The notes under the pieces are model-generated. The model saw only the letters and a program-made list of their open reading frames with translations, ran no database searches and was not told the origin of the DNA. A DNA stretch of 64,000 nt from Pseudonocardia sp. TRM90224 (GTDB taxonomy: Bacteria; Actinomycetota; Actinomycetes; Mycobacteriales; Pseudonocardiaceae), in the NCBI RefSeq assembly GCF_021245725.1, contig NZ_JAJGSX010000036.1:1-64000 (forward strand), in the 5' to 3' direction. Positions 44,996-52,630 of this stretch are shown one piece after another; positions within the stretch are counted from its first letter, which is position 1; every line of letters begins with the position of its first letter. A program made the translations under genes and the position numbers.

Positions 44996-45061
44996 TGCTG
45001 CTGTCAGGCAGTCACCGCGACCTGTCCGGCATTCGCCCGACATGAAGGCGGTGCTTCTTCC

Positions 45062-45106
45062 ATGAGGATTCCTGAGAACGGATTTCCGGATGAGAAGGGG
45101 TCGTGA
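45062..45106 (+). other. Very short frame MRIPENGFPDEKGS
   Basis: A 14-codon frame ends two bases before the GTG of the Cys-rich peptide gene. Its stop TGA is followed by AGTG, so translation could couple to the next start. It may be a leader or chance; there is no homology to judge by. Confidence 0.25.
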
Positions 45107-45107
45107 A

Positions 45108-45314
45108 GTGACTGGAGTTGTGGGGCGACTGGCCGACAGGCTGGTCGCCGTCGTGGCGCCGAGGTTGTCGGCACGCGCCGCTTACCAGGTCAATTGTGTC
45201 CGGTGTTCCGACTACGGTGAGGGCTGGCTCGTCCACCGCGACTGCATTCGCGGGGTTTGCGAGCCGTGGAGTCTCGTTCCTGGGACGTACTGCGGCTACT
45301 GCGTGGACAAATGA
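45108..45314 (+). CDS. Small Cys-rich peptide (68 residues)
   Basis: Not recognised at family level. The GTG start at 45108 has GAGAAGGGG seven bases upstream. The first ~28 residues (VTGVVGRLADRLVAVVAPRL) form an amphipathic, mildly basic segment ending SARAAYQVN. The rest has seven cysteines in 45 residues: NCVRCSDYGE, HRDCIRGVCEPW and YCGYCVDK. The layout, a leader-like N-terminus followed by a compact Cys-rich core, resembles small exported actinobacterial peptides and RiPP-like precursors. The next gene, 26 bases on, is an S26 signal peptidase, which could remove the leader after the SARAA region. Function is unknown. Confidence 0.65.
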   Translation: MTGVVGRLADRLVAVVAPRLSARAAYQVNCVRCSDYGEGWLVHRDCIRGVCEPWSLVPGTYCGYCVDK

Positions 45315-45340
45315 CCTGCTGAAGACCCTCAGGGAACGGG

Positions 45341-45856
45341 GTGAACGGCACCTTCAAACGCACGCGGCGAGCAGAAGCGCTGTTCACGCCGAACAGCCCG
45401 GCCGGGGATGATCGCGGGCGTAGTCGCCGATCATGCCTCGGGCCGGCCGTCGGCGCGGTCGCGTGCGTTGCCCTTGCCGCGCTGGTCGGCCGGCTGAGAC
45501 GGCGATTCGTGGTGGTCACCGTTCGCGGCGACAGCATGGAGCCGGCACTCCGCCACGGTGATCGCGTGCTGGCCGACCGCGCAGACATGAGCGCCGTCCG
45601 GGTGGGCGACATCGTCGTACTGGAACCGGGTCGCGCCACGAACCGGTCCACGGCGTACTGGATGATCAAACGGGTGGTAGCGGTCGCAGGCGACCGGGTG
45701 CCGCCCGGATCCGTGCCGGCGAGGTCCGCCGCCCGTGACACCGTCGTGCCGTGCGGCATGCTCGTCGTCGCCGGTGACAACGCCGCGGCCAGCAGCGATT
45801 CCCGCCAGCTCGGCTACTTCCCCATCGAGGGTGTTCTCGGCGTGGTGCGGCGGTAG
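45341..45856 (+). CDS. S26-family signal peptidase
   Basis: A 171-residue type I signal peptidase-like protein. One membrane segment (GPAVGAVACVALAALVG, residues about 34-50) is followed by the catalytic Ser65 in RGDSMEPALRHGD and the general-base Lys110 in YWMIKRVVAVAGDRVP. The closing box is VVAGDNAAASSDSRQLGYFP. It is shorter than housekeeping LepB and lies beside the small Cys-rich peptide gene, so a dedicated role in maturing that peptide is plausible. The start is GTG with AGGGAAC upstream. The 3' end overlaps the convergent VanZ gene by 43 bases. Confidence 0.88.
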   Translation: MNGTFKRTRRAEALFTPNSPAGDDRGRSRRSCLGPAVGAVACVALAALVGRLRRRFVVVTVRGDSMEPALRHGDRVLADRADMSAVRVGDIVVLEPGRATNRSTAYWMIKRVVAVAGDRVPPGSVPARSAARDTVVPCGMLVVAGDNAAASSDSRQLGYFPIEGVLGVVRR

Positions 45857-46998
45857 GAACCCGCGGGGGCGCGCCGCTCGCGCGGGGGCGCCGTCGGCGG
45901 GTCGGGCGCGCGGGAGTCGACCAGCAGCAGACCGGCCACCCGGCCCGAGAGGCCGCGGTGCCCGCGCGACCAGAACACCGCGAGCGGGCTCACGAAGAGC
46001 AGCAGGCCGGCGAACCCGCCTGCGGCCGGCACGAACGTGTTGAGGCCGCTGAGCAGGAAGTAGCCGAACGACCCGAACAGCAGCGCCGTCACCGCGCGGG
46101 CGCCCGGCGGGGAGGCGTCGAGCCGGGTCCAGCGCAGCCGGACGGCTCGCTGGCCGATCGTCGCTGCGCCGGGTGTGAGCATCGGGACTGCCAGCAGCAG
46201 CACGGCCGGCACCCATGAGCCGAGCACTGCGGCGATCGGGGCGTCGTACGGCTCCTGCCAGGTCTCCGGCCCGCCGAAGACCAGGGCGATGGCGTTCGTG
46301 AGCGCTACGAGGACACCGCCGAGCAGCCCGACCGACATCATGTCGACGACCATGCCGAGCAGGCGGCGACCCGCGGTGACGGGCCGCGGCGCGTCGGCCG
46401 GCAACCGGTGGTGGCGGCGGGTGAGCAGGCCGAGCAACGGGGCCAGCACGATCCCGACGACCGTGCCGAGCGTGTTGGCGATCAGGTCGTCGACGTCGAA
46501 GACCCGGTAGGGGCACGGGAAGAGGAACCAGTTGCCCGTCAGCTGCGTGAACTCGACGAGCAGCGAGACGCCGAACCCGATCGCGACGGTCGCCGCGACC
46601 CCGCGCCCGAACCAGTGCCGCAGGTAGGCGCCGAGCGGCACGAACAGCGCGACGTTGAACACCGCCTGCTGGACGGCCGGGTTCACCAGCAGCCCGTGGA
46701 TGCCCGGGGCGGCCTGCTCCTTGCGGATGTCTGCGAGGAACCGCAGCGGGTCGAGCTGCGGGTGGCGCAGCGCGGGGTGGGCCGCGCACCACGCCTCGTC
46801 GAGCTGGGGGAGCGGGAGCAGTGTGTAGGTGAGGATCGCCAGCCCGTAGACCACGAACCCGAACGCGACGAGCGCCGGCCCGAACCCGACCTCCCCGCGG
46901 GTGCGGTAGCTGCGGAAGACGAACGGGACGAGCAGCAGCACGGCGAGCAGCGTCCCGCCGAACACCGCGAGCAAGGCCGGGATCAGCTGCGACGACAT
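45814..46998 (-). CDS. VanZ-RDD fusion membrane protein
   Basis: A 394-residue integral membrane protein. Residues about 1-190 match VanZ-like proteins (FNVALFVPLGAYLRHWFGRG, FGVSLLVEFTQLTGNWFL, VFDVDDLIANTLGTVVGIV). Residues about 205-355 match the RDD family (GRRLLGMVVDMMSVGLLGGV, then GAATIGQRAVRLRWTRL). VanZ proteins are linked to glycopeptide tolerance and envelope homeostasis, RDD proteins to ion exchange or solute transport; the fusion recurs in actinobacteria and its role is not known. The C-terminal 40 residues are basic and disordered-looking. Confidence 0.85.
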   Translation of the reverse strand: MSSQLIPALLAVFGGTLLAVLLLVPFVFRSYRTRGEVGFGPALVAFGFVVYGLAILTYTLLPLPQLDEAWCAAHPALRHPQLDPLRFLADIRKEQAAPGIHGLLVNPAVQQAVFNVALFVPLGAYLRHWFGRGVAATVAIGFGVSLLVEFTQLTGNWFLFPCPYRVFDVDDLIANTLGTVVGIVLAPLLGLLTRRHHRLPADAPRPVTAGRRLLGMVVDMMSVGLLGGVLVALTNAIALVFGGPETWQEPYDAPIAAVLGSWVPAVLLLAVPMLTPGAATIGQRAVRLRWTRLDASPPGARAVTALLFGSFGYFLLSGLNTFVPAAGGFAGLLLFVSPLAVFWSRGHRGLSGRVAGLLLVDSRAPDPPTAPPRERRAPAGSYRRTTPRTPSMGK

Positions 46999-47065
46999 GG
47001 GTGGCAGTCAAGAGCGCCCGCGGAGCCGTTGTCACGCAAGATCGCCGGATCAGGTGGCCAACTTC

Positions 47066-47124
47066 CCCACCGTTTGCCAACCTGCACACCGTTTTGCCCG
47101 TGCAAGTTGGCAAAACGGTGGGGG
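47066..47124. repeat. Family 1 palindromic repeat, unit 2 (type A)
   Basis: The arms CCCCACCGTTTGCCAACCTGCAC (47066-47088) and 47101-47124 pair with one T missing from the left arm. It lies between the VanZ start and the MBL stop, next to unit 3. Confidence 0.85.
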
Positions 47125-47150
47125 CCTTGCTGCCCGGTGTCCAGGATCTC

Positions 47151-47209
47151 CCCACCGTTTTGGGTGGATGCGCGCCAGATCGGCGCGCATGTGCCCAAAA
47201 CGGTGGGGA
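47151..47209. repeat. Family 1 palindromic repeat, unit 3 (type B)
   Basis: The outer arms CCCCACCGTTTTGGG / CCCAAAACGGTGGGG enclose an inner stem GCGCGCC / GGCGCGC. It lies 12 bases downstream of the MBL gene (minus strand). Units 2 and 3 together form a composite found inverted at 48702-48853. Confidence 0.88.
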
Positions 47210-47220
47210 AGTTCGGGCCG

Positions 47221-48024
47221 TCAGGGGGTGATGTGCCACTGGCGCCCGTTGCCGCGCAGCAGCCGGCCGAACCGCAGCTCGGGGAAGTGCGCGCCCACCC
47301 CGACGACGCCGGGCTGCTCCAGCTCCCGCCAGAGCAGCTCGCGGGTGCGGTCGGCGAGCGCGGTGTCGACGTCGGCGAGCGAGTGCCAGGTCGGCTCGTC
47401 CAGTTGGACGGGGCAGGTCACGGCGTCGCCGAGCAGCAGCGCCCGTTCCTGGCCGGACGAAACGACAACGCAGAGGTGGCCCGGCGTGTGGCCCGGCGTG
47501 AGCTGCGCGGTGATCCCCGGCGCGACGGCCCGGTTGTGGTCGATCGGCCGCAGCCGCGAGGTGTGCTGCAGAAAACCCTTCCGGATGTGCGGGACCATGT
47601 GGCCGCTGCCGTCGACGAAGTGGGCGTGGTCGCCGGCGCCGAACCAGATCGTCGCTCGCGGGAAGACCGGCGTGCCGGCGAGGTCGAAGAGCCAGCCGAC
47701 GTGGTCGGTGTGCAGGTGCGTGCAGATCACGTCGGTGATGTCGGCGGTCGTGACGCCGAGCGCGCGCAGGCCCGTCAGCAGCTGGCCGCCGAGCAGCCGC
47801 ATGCCCAGCGGCAGGTCCTCGGCCTGCGGGCCCATCCCGGCGTCGACGAGCACGACCCGGTCGCCGGATCGGACCAGGAAGCAGCCGATCGGCAGCCAGG
47901 CCGTCCCGTCGCGGTCGAAGAGCTCCGGGTGGGCGTCGGCGCCGACGTGCGTGCCGAAGTAACCCGGCGCGGCGACGAAGGTTCCGTCGGCCACGGGGTG
48001 CAGGTCGATGTCGCCGATGCGCAT
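47221..48024 (-). CDS. MBL-fold metallo-hydrolase
   Basis: A 267-residue metallo-beta-lactamase superfamily protein. The zinc ligands are in THLHTDHVGW (H103, H105, D107, H108), PGHTPGH and GDAVT, with a late His in GAHFPE. The overall pattern is like N-acyl-homoserine lactonases and related esterases of the superfamily, but the substrate cannot be told. GGGAAAGGATC lies before the ATG. It is divergent from the hypothetical gene at 48197. The two genes are flanked by inverted copies of the family 1 composite repeat. Confidence 0.9.
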   Translation of the reverse strand: MRIGDIDLHPVADGTFVAAPGYFGTHVGADAHPELFDRDGTAWLPIGCFLVRSGDRVVLVDAGMGPQAEDLPLGMRLLGGQLLTGLRALGVTTADITDVICTHLHTDHVGWLFDLAGTPVFPRATIWFGAGDHAHFVDGSGHMVPHIRKGFLQHTSRLRPIDHNRAVAPGITAQLTPGHTPGHLCVVVSSGQERALLLGDAVTCPVQLDEPTWHSLADVDTALADRTRELLWRELEQPGVVGVGAHFPELRFGRLLRGNGRQWHITP

Positions 48025-48196
48025 GTCTGATCCTTTCCCGTTCGGATCAGCTGTACACGTTGTGTTCGTTCACGCGCAGTGGCCCTGCCGCAACGGTGTG
48101 CTCTTGCGGTGAATAAGGTCGAGGCGGACGATGTCGGCAGTTGCTGGTTGAGCGAACAGCCACACGTTCCGACCCTCGAGGACGCGGGAGTACGTG

Positions 48197-48691
48197 ATGG
48201 CAAGTGGCGTTGTGAGCAAGCGGATCGGGCTCAAGGGACACGAGTCCGTGACCGCGGCACGGCTGTTGCAGGAGTTGCCCGACGGTGGCCGCGACGCCAT
48301 CCACGCCTACCGCAGAGCCGTCTGTGCGCGGCTCGACCGCTCGGGCCGGCTCGTCCGGGCGGAGCACGATCTCGGCGCCACCCAGATCGGCCTGCGGGTC
48401 GTCGGTGCGCCCGACCTGCTCGTCGTGTGGCGGATCGACACCGGTTGGTACTACCTCGACTTCGCGCTCGGCCGCCCGCTGCTGCGGCCCACCGCCTACC
48501 TGGCGGCCGACGATCCGGCCGACCGGCTGCTCCCGGCACCCCAGCAGGCGGCGGCGTGGGTGGCCTCGCTCGCCGACGGCCTGCGGACCGGCACCATCGA
48601 CGCGCCGCCAGCACTCACCGCGGCGCTCGCGCCCGTCCTGCTCGACCGGCTCGGCGCCTTCCACTCCGAGTCGCCCGAGTACTTCCTCTAG
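48197..48691 (+). CDS. Hypothetical protein, 164 residues
   Basis: Not recognised. The product begins MASGVVSKRIGLKGHESVTA and has no signal or membrane segment. A beta-rich centre (GLRVVGAPDLLVVWRIDTGW, then YYLDFALGRPLL) is followed by a helical C-terminal half. The ATG at 48197 has GGGAG six bases upstream; a GTG directly before it is an alternative start. It is divergent from the MBL hydrolase and ends 14 bases before a family 1 repeat. Confidence 0.75.
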   Translation: MASGVVSKRIGLKGHESVTAARLLQELPDGGRDAIHAYRRAVCARLDRSGRLVRAEHDLGATQIGLRVVGAPDLLVVWRIDTGWYYLDFALGRPLLRPTAYLAADDPADRLLPAPQQAAAWVASLADGLRTGTIDAPPALTAALAPVLLDRLGAFHSESPEYFL

Positions 48692-48705
48692 CCGCCCGTC
48701 AACTT

Positions 48706-48764
48706 CCCCACCGTTTTGGGCACATGCGCGCCGATCTGGCGCGCATCCACCCAAAACGGTGGGG
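48706..48764. repeat. Family 1 palindromic repeat, unit 4 (type B)
   Basis: Outer arms CCCCACCGTTTTGGG / CCCAAAACGGTGGGG with a GCGCGCC / GGCGCGC inner stem. In sequence it is the reverse complement of unit 3, and it is the first element after the gene at 48197-48691. Confidence 0.88.
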
Positions 48765-48790
48765 AGATCCTGGACACCGGACAGCAAGCC

Positions 48791-48850
48791 CCCCACCGTT
48801 TTGCCAACTTGCATGGGCAAAACGGTGTGCAGGTTGGCAAAACGGTGGGG
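48791..48850. repeat. Family 1 palindromic repeat, unit 5 (type A)
   Basis: Arms CCCCACCGTTTTGCCAACTT and the matching right arm ending CAAAACGGTGGGG. It is the reverse-complement partner of unit 2 and lies 8 bases from the stop of the lipoprotein gene (minus strand). Confidence 0.88.
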
Positions 48851-48858
48851 AAGTTCGG

Positions 48859-49848
48859 TCAGAAGAGCGACGGGGCGGCCCCGATCTGGTACTCGACACC
48901 CCGCCCGGCGCCGTCGCCGTCGCTGATCTCGAGGGTGAACGTCACGCGCTCGGGTGCCGCGGTGTTGTGCTCGCCGGGCTTCCCGAGCTTGCGGCTGATC
49001 CACGCGGAGACGTCCTTCGCGCCATCCGGCGAGATGACGGCAGCGAACTTGCCGAACAGCTCGACCGCCTCCGCCCGGTCGGGGGTGCGGAAGCGGAACG
49101 TCGCGAGGGAAGTGCCCTTGCTCAGGTCGCCGCCGATCACCGGTGAGGCGTTGATCGACCGGAAGTAGAGCGGCTTCTGCGCGCAGCTGGTCGACTTGCT
49201 CTCGCTGTCCTCGCACGTCATGTCGTTGGCCTCGGCGAAGGCCTTGATGGACGAGATCTGCACCTTCGGCATGGTCGTGGTGATCGCGGCGGTGGCGTCG
49301 AAGATGGTCAGCGCCTTCACGTCGGGCGCCACCATCTCGAACTTGCCGCCCTTCCCGAACGTCGGGGCGTAGGTCAGCGCCAATCCCTCGACGGTCGCGT
49401 CCGGCGTGGCGTCCTGCCGCACCCAGCCCTGCACCGCACCCAGCTGCGGCTCGTCGAGCGTCTTCGCGAGCATCCCGGAGATCACCTCGTCGATCGCCTG
49501 CTTGGTCAGGCCTTCGCCGTCCGTCTCGGTCGGGGAGACGTTGACGATCATGCCGCCGGTGCTGCCGTCGGGCCGCTCCTGCAGCGTGATGGTGTGCGAG
49601 ACCCCGCCGCTCAGCCGGGCGAAGCACTGCCACACCGGGGTGGGCTCGAGCGAGCTCGGTCCGCACTCGTAGTCGGCGGCGCGCAGCGCGACCAGCACCG
49701 ACTCGACCGGTTTGGTGGTGACGGACGACGGCGACGCGGGGTCACTCCCCGTCGCGGCCGGCTGCCCGGCGACCTGCGTCGTGCAGGCCGCGAGCAGCAG
49801 CGCCGCCACGAGCGTCGACGCGATCGGAATTGCTCGTGCACGGCCCAC
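48859..49848 (-). CDS. Hypothetical lipoprotein
   Basis: A 329-residue exported protein. The N-terminus ends in the lipobox LLAAC, so Cys22 should be lipidated, followed by TTQVAGQPAA, a start common among actinobacterial lipoproteins. The mature part is beta-rich, with a few cysteines (YECGPSS, VWQCFARL, DMTCEDSES, SCAQKP) that may form two disulfides. No enzyme motif is visible. It probably faces the outside of the membrane; the role is unknown. Confidence 0.82.
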   Translation of the reverse strand: MGRARAIPIASTLVAALLLAACTTQVAGQPAATGSDPASPSSVTTKPVESVLVALRAADYECGPSSLEPTPVWQCFARLSGGVSHTITLQERPDGSTGGMIVNVSPTETDGEGLTKQAIDEVISGMLAKTLDEPQLGAVQGWVRQDATPDATVEGLALTYAPTFGKGGKFEMVAPDVKALTIFDATAAITTTMPKVQISSIKAFAEANDMTCEDSESKSTSCAQKPLYFRSINASPVIGGDLSKGTSLATFRFRTPDRAEAVELFGKFAAVISPDGAKDVSAWISRKLGKPGEHNTAAPERVTFTLEISDGDGAGRGVEYQIGAAPSLF

Positions 49849-50191
49849 GGCGATGTTCTCCTTCGTTGTTCTGCGTCAGCGCCGACCGATCCTACGAGCT
49901 GTCCTTTCGGACTGCTCCATGAGCCAGGCGGTGCGTACGTTTCCGCGGGCGCAACCACCCGCACTTGATCCAGACACTTGCCTGTGGCTGTCCTGTAGTG
50001 ACACATCGTGCCTGGTCAGACACGGGTCTAGAACGCTAGGGACCTGTCAGGTGGCTTATAGGAACTGTTCAGAGTTGCCCCCCGGCTGATCGTTAGCCTT
50101 CGCACGCATCCGGGCCGTTCGGTATCCGGTGCATATTCCGCAACTTCTGACTAGGGCGTTTCATGCCCGTGTCCCGGATAGGGGGCTTCCA
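49849..50191. other. Intergenic region between the lipoprotein and CynX-type transporter genes
   Basis: This 343-base divergent region must hold two promoters. An 11-base palindrome ACCTGTCAGGT is at 50042-50052, close to GGCTTATAGGAAC, whose TTATAG could be a -10 element. I found no convincing short gene. It is less GC-rich than its surroundings around 49960-50160. Confidence 0.4.
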
Positions 50192-51397
50192 ATGACTGGG
50201 GCAGGTCAGCTCGTCCGTTCCGGGGTGTACGTATCGATCACGGGCGCCGCGACGGTGGTGTTGCTCAGCGTGAACCTGCGCCCGGCGATCACGTCCGTCG
50301 GATCGGTCGGCATGCAGATACAGGCGGCGCCCGGGATGTCACCCGCGGCGTACGCCGTGCTCGTCTCGGCGCCGCTGTGGTGCTTCGCGGTCGGCGGCAG
50401 CCTGGCATGGGGGCTGCGTGCGCGGTGGGGGACGAACCCGGTGGTCGGCGGCGCGTTGGCGGCGCTCGCCGTCGCGCTCGCCGTGCGTGTTGCGGGAGGC
50501 CCGTTGCTCTTGCTCGGCGGGTCCGTGCTCGCCTGCGTGGCGATCTCCGTGCTCGGTGCGCTGCTGCCGGTGATCGTGCAGGCCGGCGCGCCACAGGAGC
50601 GCGGGACCCGCATGGTCTGCCTGACCACCGCGCTGGGCGTCGGGAGCTCGGCCGGCGCGCTGGTGACGCCCGTGGTCGCGGCACAGAGCAGCTGGCAGAC
50701 GGGCGCCGCGTGCTGGGCCCTGCTCGCCGCAGCCGGCTGGGTCGTCTGGCGGATCTCGGCCGAGGCGGTCAACCCGCACGACGTCCCGCGCGCAGGCTCC
50801 ACCGTCGGTCCGCGCGCGTTGCGCCCACGCGGCACGGTTGTCGCGCTGACCCTGCACTTCGGGGCGCTGTCCGGGGTGACGTTCACGCTGATGGGTTGGC
50901 TCACCGGCATCCTGCAGGACCGGGCGGGCCTGCCGGCCGGGATCGCGAACCTGCACTTCGCCGTCGTGATGGTGCTCGGCATCCCGGTGTCGCTCGCGGT
51001 GCCGATCCTCGCGAAGCGGGCCCGTGACCAGGTCGGGTACATGGCCGGGTTCGCCGTGGTCGCGGCGCTGGGTGTGGTCGGGATGCTCGTGCTGCCGAGC
51101 GAGTTGCCCTGGTTGTGGACGGTCCTGCAGGGCATCGGGATGGGTTCGGTCGCGCTCGCCCTCACGGTGATCACGATCCGCTGCGGCGGCGACCGGGACG
51201 TCGGTGCCGGACTCTCGTCGGTCGTGCAGGGCGTCGGCTACGCGATCGCCGCCGCCGTCGCGTTGGGCGTCGGGCTCGTGCACAGCGCCACCCGGAGCTG
51301 GCAGTGGGCGCTGGTCGCGCTGCTCGCCGTCGTCGCCGCGCAGCTCGTCTCCGGCTTCGTCGCCGGCCGCAGCACCACCGTCACCGCTGACCGCTGA
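50192..51397 (+). CDS. CynX/NimT-family MFS transporter
   Basis: A 401-residue membrane protein with about 12 helices. LLSVNLRPAITSVGSVGMQI in the first helix region is the hallmark of the CynX/NimT (cyanate permease-like) subfamily; further blocks are GSSAGALVTPVVAAQSSWQ and MGWLTGILQDRAGLPAG. The ATG at 50192 has AGGGGG upstream and is preferred over 50129, which adds 21 residues unlike the family. The cargo is unknown; relatives carry cyanate, nitroimidazole or drugs. It is followed by a family 1 repeat. Confidence 0.88.
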   Translation: MTGAGQLVRSGVYVSITGAATVVLLSVNLRPAITSVGSVGMQIQAAPGMSPAAYAVLVSAPLWCFAVGGSLAWGLRARWGTNPVVGGALAALAVALAVRVAGGPLLLLGGSVLACVAISVLGALLPVIVQAGAPQERGTRMVCLTTALGVGSSAGALVTPVVAAQSSWQTGAACWALLAAAGWVVWRISAEAVNPHDVPRAGSTVGPRALRPRGTVVALTLHFGALSGVTFTLMGWLTGILQDRAGLPAGIANLHFAVVMVLGIPVSLAVPILAKRARDQVGYMAGFAVVAALGVVGMLVLPSELPWLWTVLQGIGMGSVALALTVITIRCGGDRDVGAGLSSVVQGVGYAIAAAVALGVGLVHSATRSWQWALVALLAVVAAQLVSGFVAGRSTTVTADR

Positions 51398-51413
51398 CCG
51401 CTGACGCCAACTT

Positions 51414-51472
51414 CCCCACCGTTTTGTGCACTTGCGCGCGTTTTCGGCGCGCATCCACCCAAAACGGTGGGG
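51414..51472. repeat. Family 1 palindromic repeat, unit 6 (type B)
   Basis: Left arm CCCCACCGTTTTG and right arm CAAAACGGTGGGG with an inner GCGCG/CGCGC stem region. It fills the gap between the convergent CynX-type and mraY genes and begins 17 bases after the transporter stop. Confidence 0.88.
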
Positions 51473-51477
51473 AACTT

Positions 51478-52542
51478 CTACCTGACGAGGCCGAGCCACT
51501 CGCTGTAGAACAGGCCGAGCCCCAGCGCCGCGCAGATCGCCGCCATGAGCCAGAAGCGGATGATGACGGTCGTCTCGGCCCATCCGGCGAGCTCGAAGTG
51601 GTGGTGGAACGGCGCCATCCGGAACATCCGCCGCCCGGTGCTCTTGAACATCACCACCTGGATCGCGACGGAGAGCGTCTCGGCGACGAGCACCCCGCCG
51701 ATCACGAGCAGCAACAGCTCGGTGCGGGTGACGATGCAGATCCCGGCGAGCAACCCGCCGAGCGCGAGCGAGCCCGTGTCGCCCATGAAGATCTTGGCGG
51801 GGGCGGCGTTCCACCAGAGGAACCCGATGCAGGCGCCCATCGCGGCGGCGGCCACGACGGCGATGTCGAGCGGGTCGCGCACCTCGTAGCAGCTTGGGGC
51901 TTCGACCAGGGAGCACAGGTTGCGGTACTGCCAGAACCCGATGATCACGTAGCTGCCCAGCGCCATCGCCGAGATGCCCGCTGCGAGTCCGTCGAGCCCG
52001 TCGGTGAGGTTCACCGCGTTCGACCAGGTCGCGACGATCAGGTTGCAGAGCAGGACGAAGCCGATCGCGCCGAGCGTGAGCATGGGGATGTCGCGGACGA
52101 ACGAGATCGCGGTGGAGGCCGGGGTGAGCCCGCCGCCGTCGGCGATGCGCAGCGCGAGCACACCGAACACCGTTGCCGTCAGCGTCTGCCCGACCAGCTT
52201 GGACGTCACGCCGAGCCCGGTGTTGTGCTTGCGGCGCAGCTTGAGGAAGTCGTCGGCGAACCCGACCGCGCCGAGCGCGGTGGTCAGCAGCAGCACGAGG
52301 ATCGCCGACCAGGTCATCGGCGTGCCGGTGACGAGGTGCGCGCCCGCGTAGCCGGCCCAGAGCGCGAGCACGATCCCGACGCCGCCCATCGTGGGCGTCC
52401 CCCGCTTGCCCAGGTGGCTCTCCGGGCCGTCGCTGCGGATCTCCTGCCCGAAGCCCCGCCGCGCGAAGAACCTGATCACGTACGGGGTCAGCAGGATGGA
52501 CAGTGCCAACGCGATGCCGGCAGCGATGAAGATCCCCCGCAC
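51478..52542 (-). CDS. mraY: Phospho-N-acetylmuramoyl-pentapeptide transferase
   Basis: A 354-residue, ten-helix membrane enzyme that transfers phospho-MurNAc-pentapeptide from UDP to undecaprenyl phosphate to make lipid I. Signatures are GKRGTPTMGGVG, the Asp pair in GAVGFADDFLK, AVNLTDGLDGLAAG, the metal site KIFMGDTGSLALGG and the His loop MAPFHHHFELAG. All catalytic residues are intact. It lies alone: no murE, murF, murD or ftsW flanks it, unlike the normal dcw cluster. It may therefore be a second copy. The start is GTG. It is convergent with the CynX-type gene and lies 88 bases after an alpha/beta hydrolase gene on the same strand. Confidence 0.95.
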   Translation of the reverse strand: MRGIFIAAGIALALSILLTPYVIRFFARRGFGQEIRSDGPESHLGKRGTPTMGGVGIVLALWAGYAGAHLVTGTPMTWSAILVLLLTTALGAVGFADDFLKLRRKHNTGLGVTSKLVGQTLTATVFGVLALRIADGGGLTPASTAISFVRDIPMLTLGAIGFVLLCNLIVATWSNAVNLTDGLDGLAAGISAMALGSYVIIGFWQYRNLCSLVEAPSCYEVRDPLDIAVVAAAAMGACIGFLWWNAAPAKIFMGDTGSLALGGLLAGICIVTRTELLLLVIGGVLVAETLSVAIQVVMFKSTGRRMFRMAPFHHHFELAGWAETTVIIRFWLMAAICAALGLGLFYSEWLGLVR

Positions 52543-52630
52543 CTCGACCCCGTTCCGTCGCCTGTCGCTCAGCCGGATCCTCTCGCGATCACGGCAGCGG
52601 GCCTCAACCGGGGCGTCGTCGCGCTGCGGA

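Noticed and set aside
48025..48196. Additional short gene between the MBL and hypothetical genes
   Set aside because: No frame with a ribosome site and non-random composition was found; it reads as a divergent promoter region.
47061..48853. Repeats as a CRISPR array
   Set aside because: The units are long palindromes without regular short spacers, and no cas gene is present.
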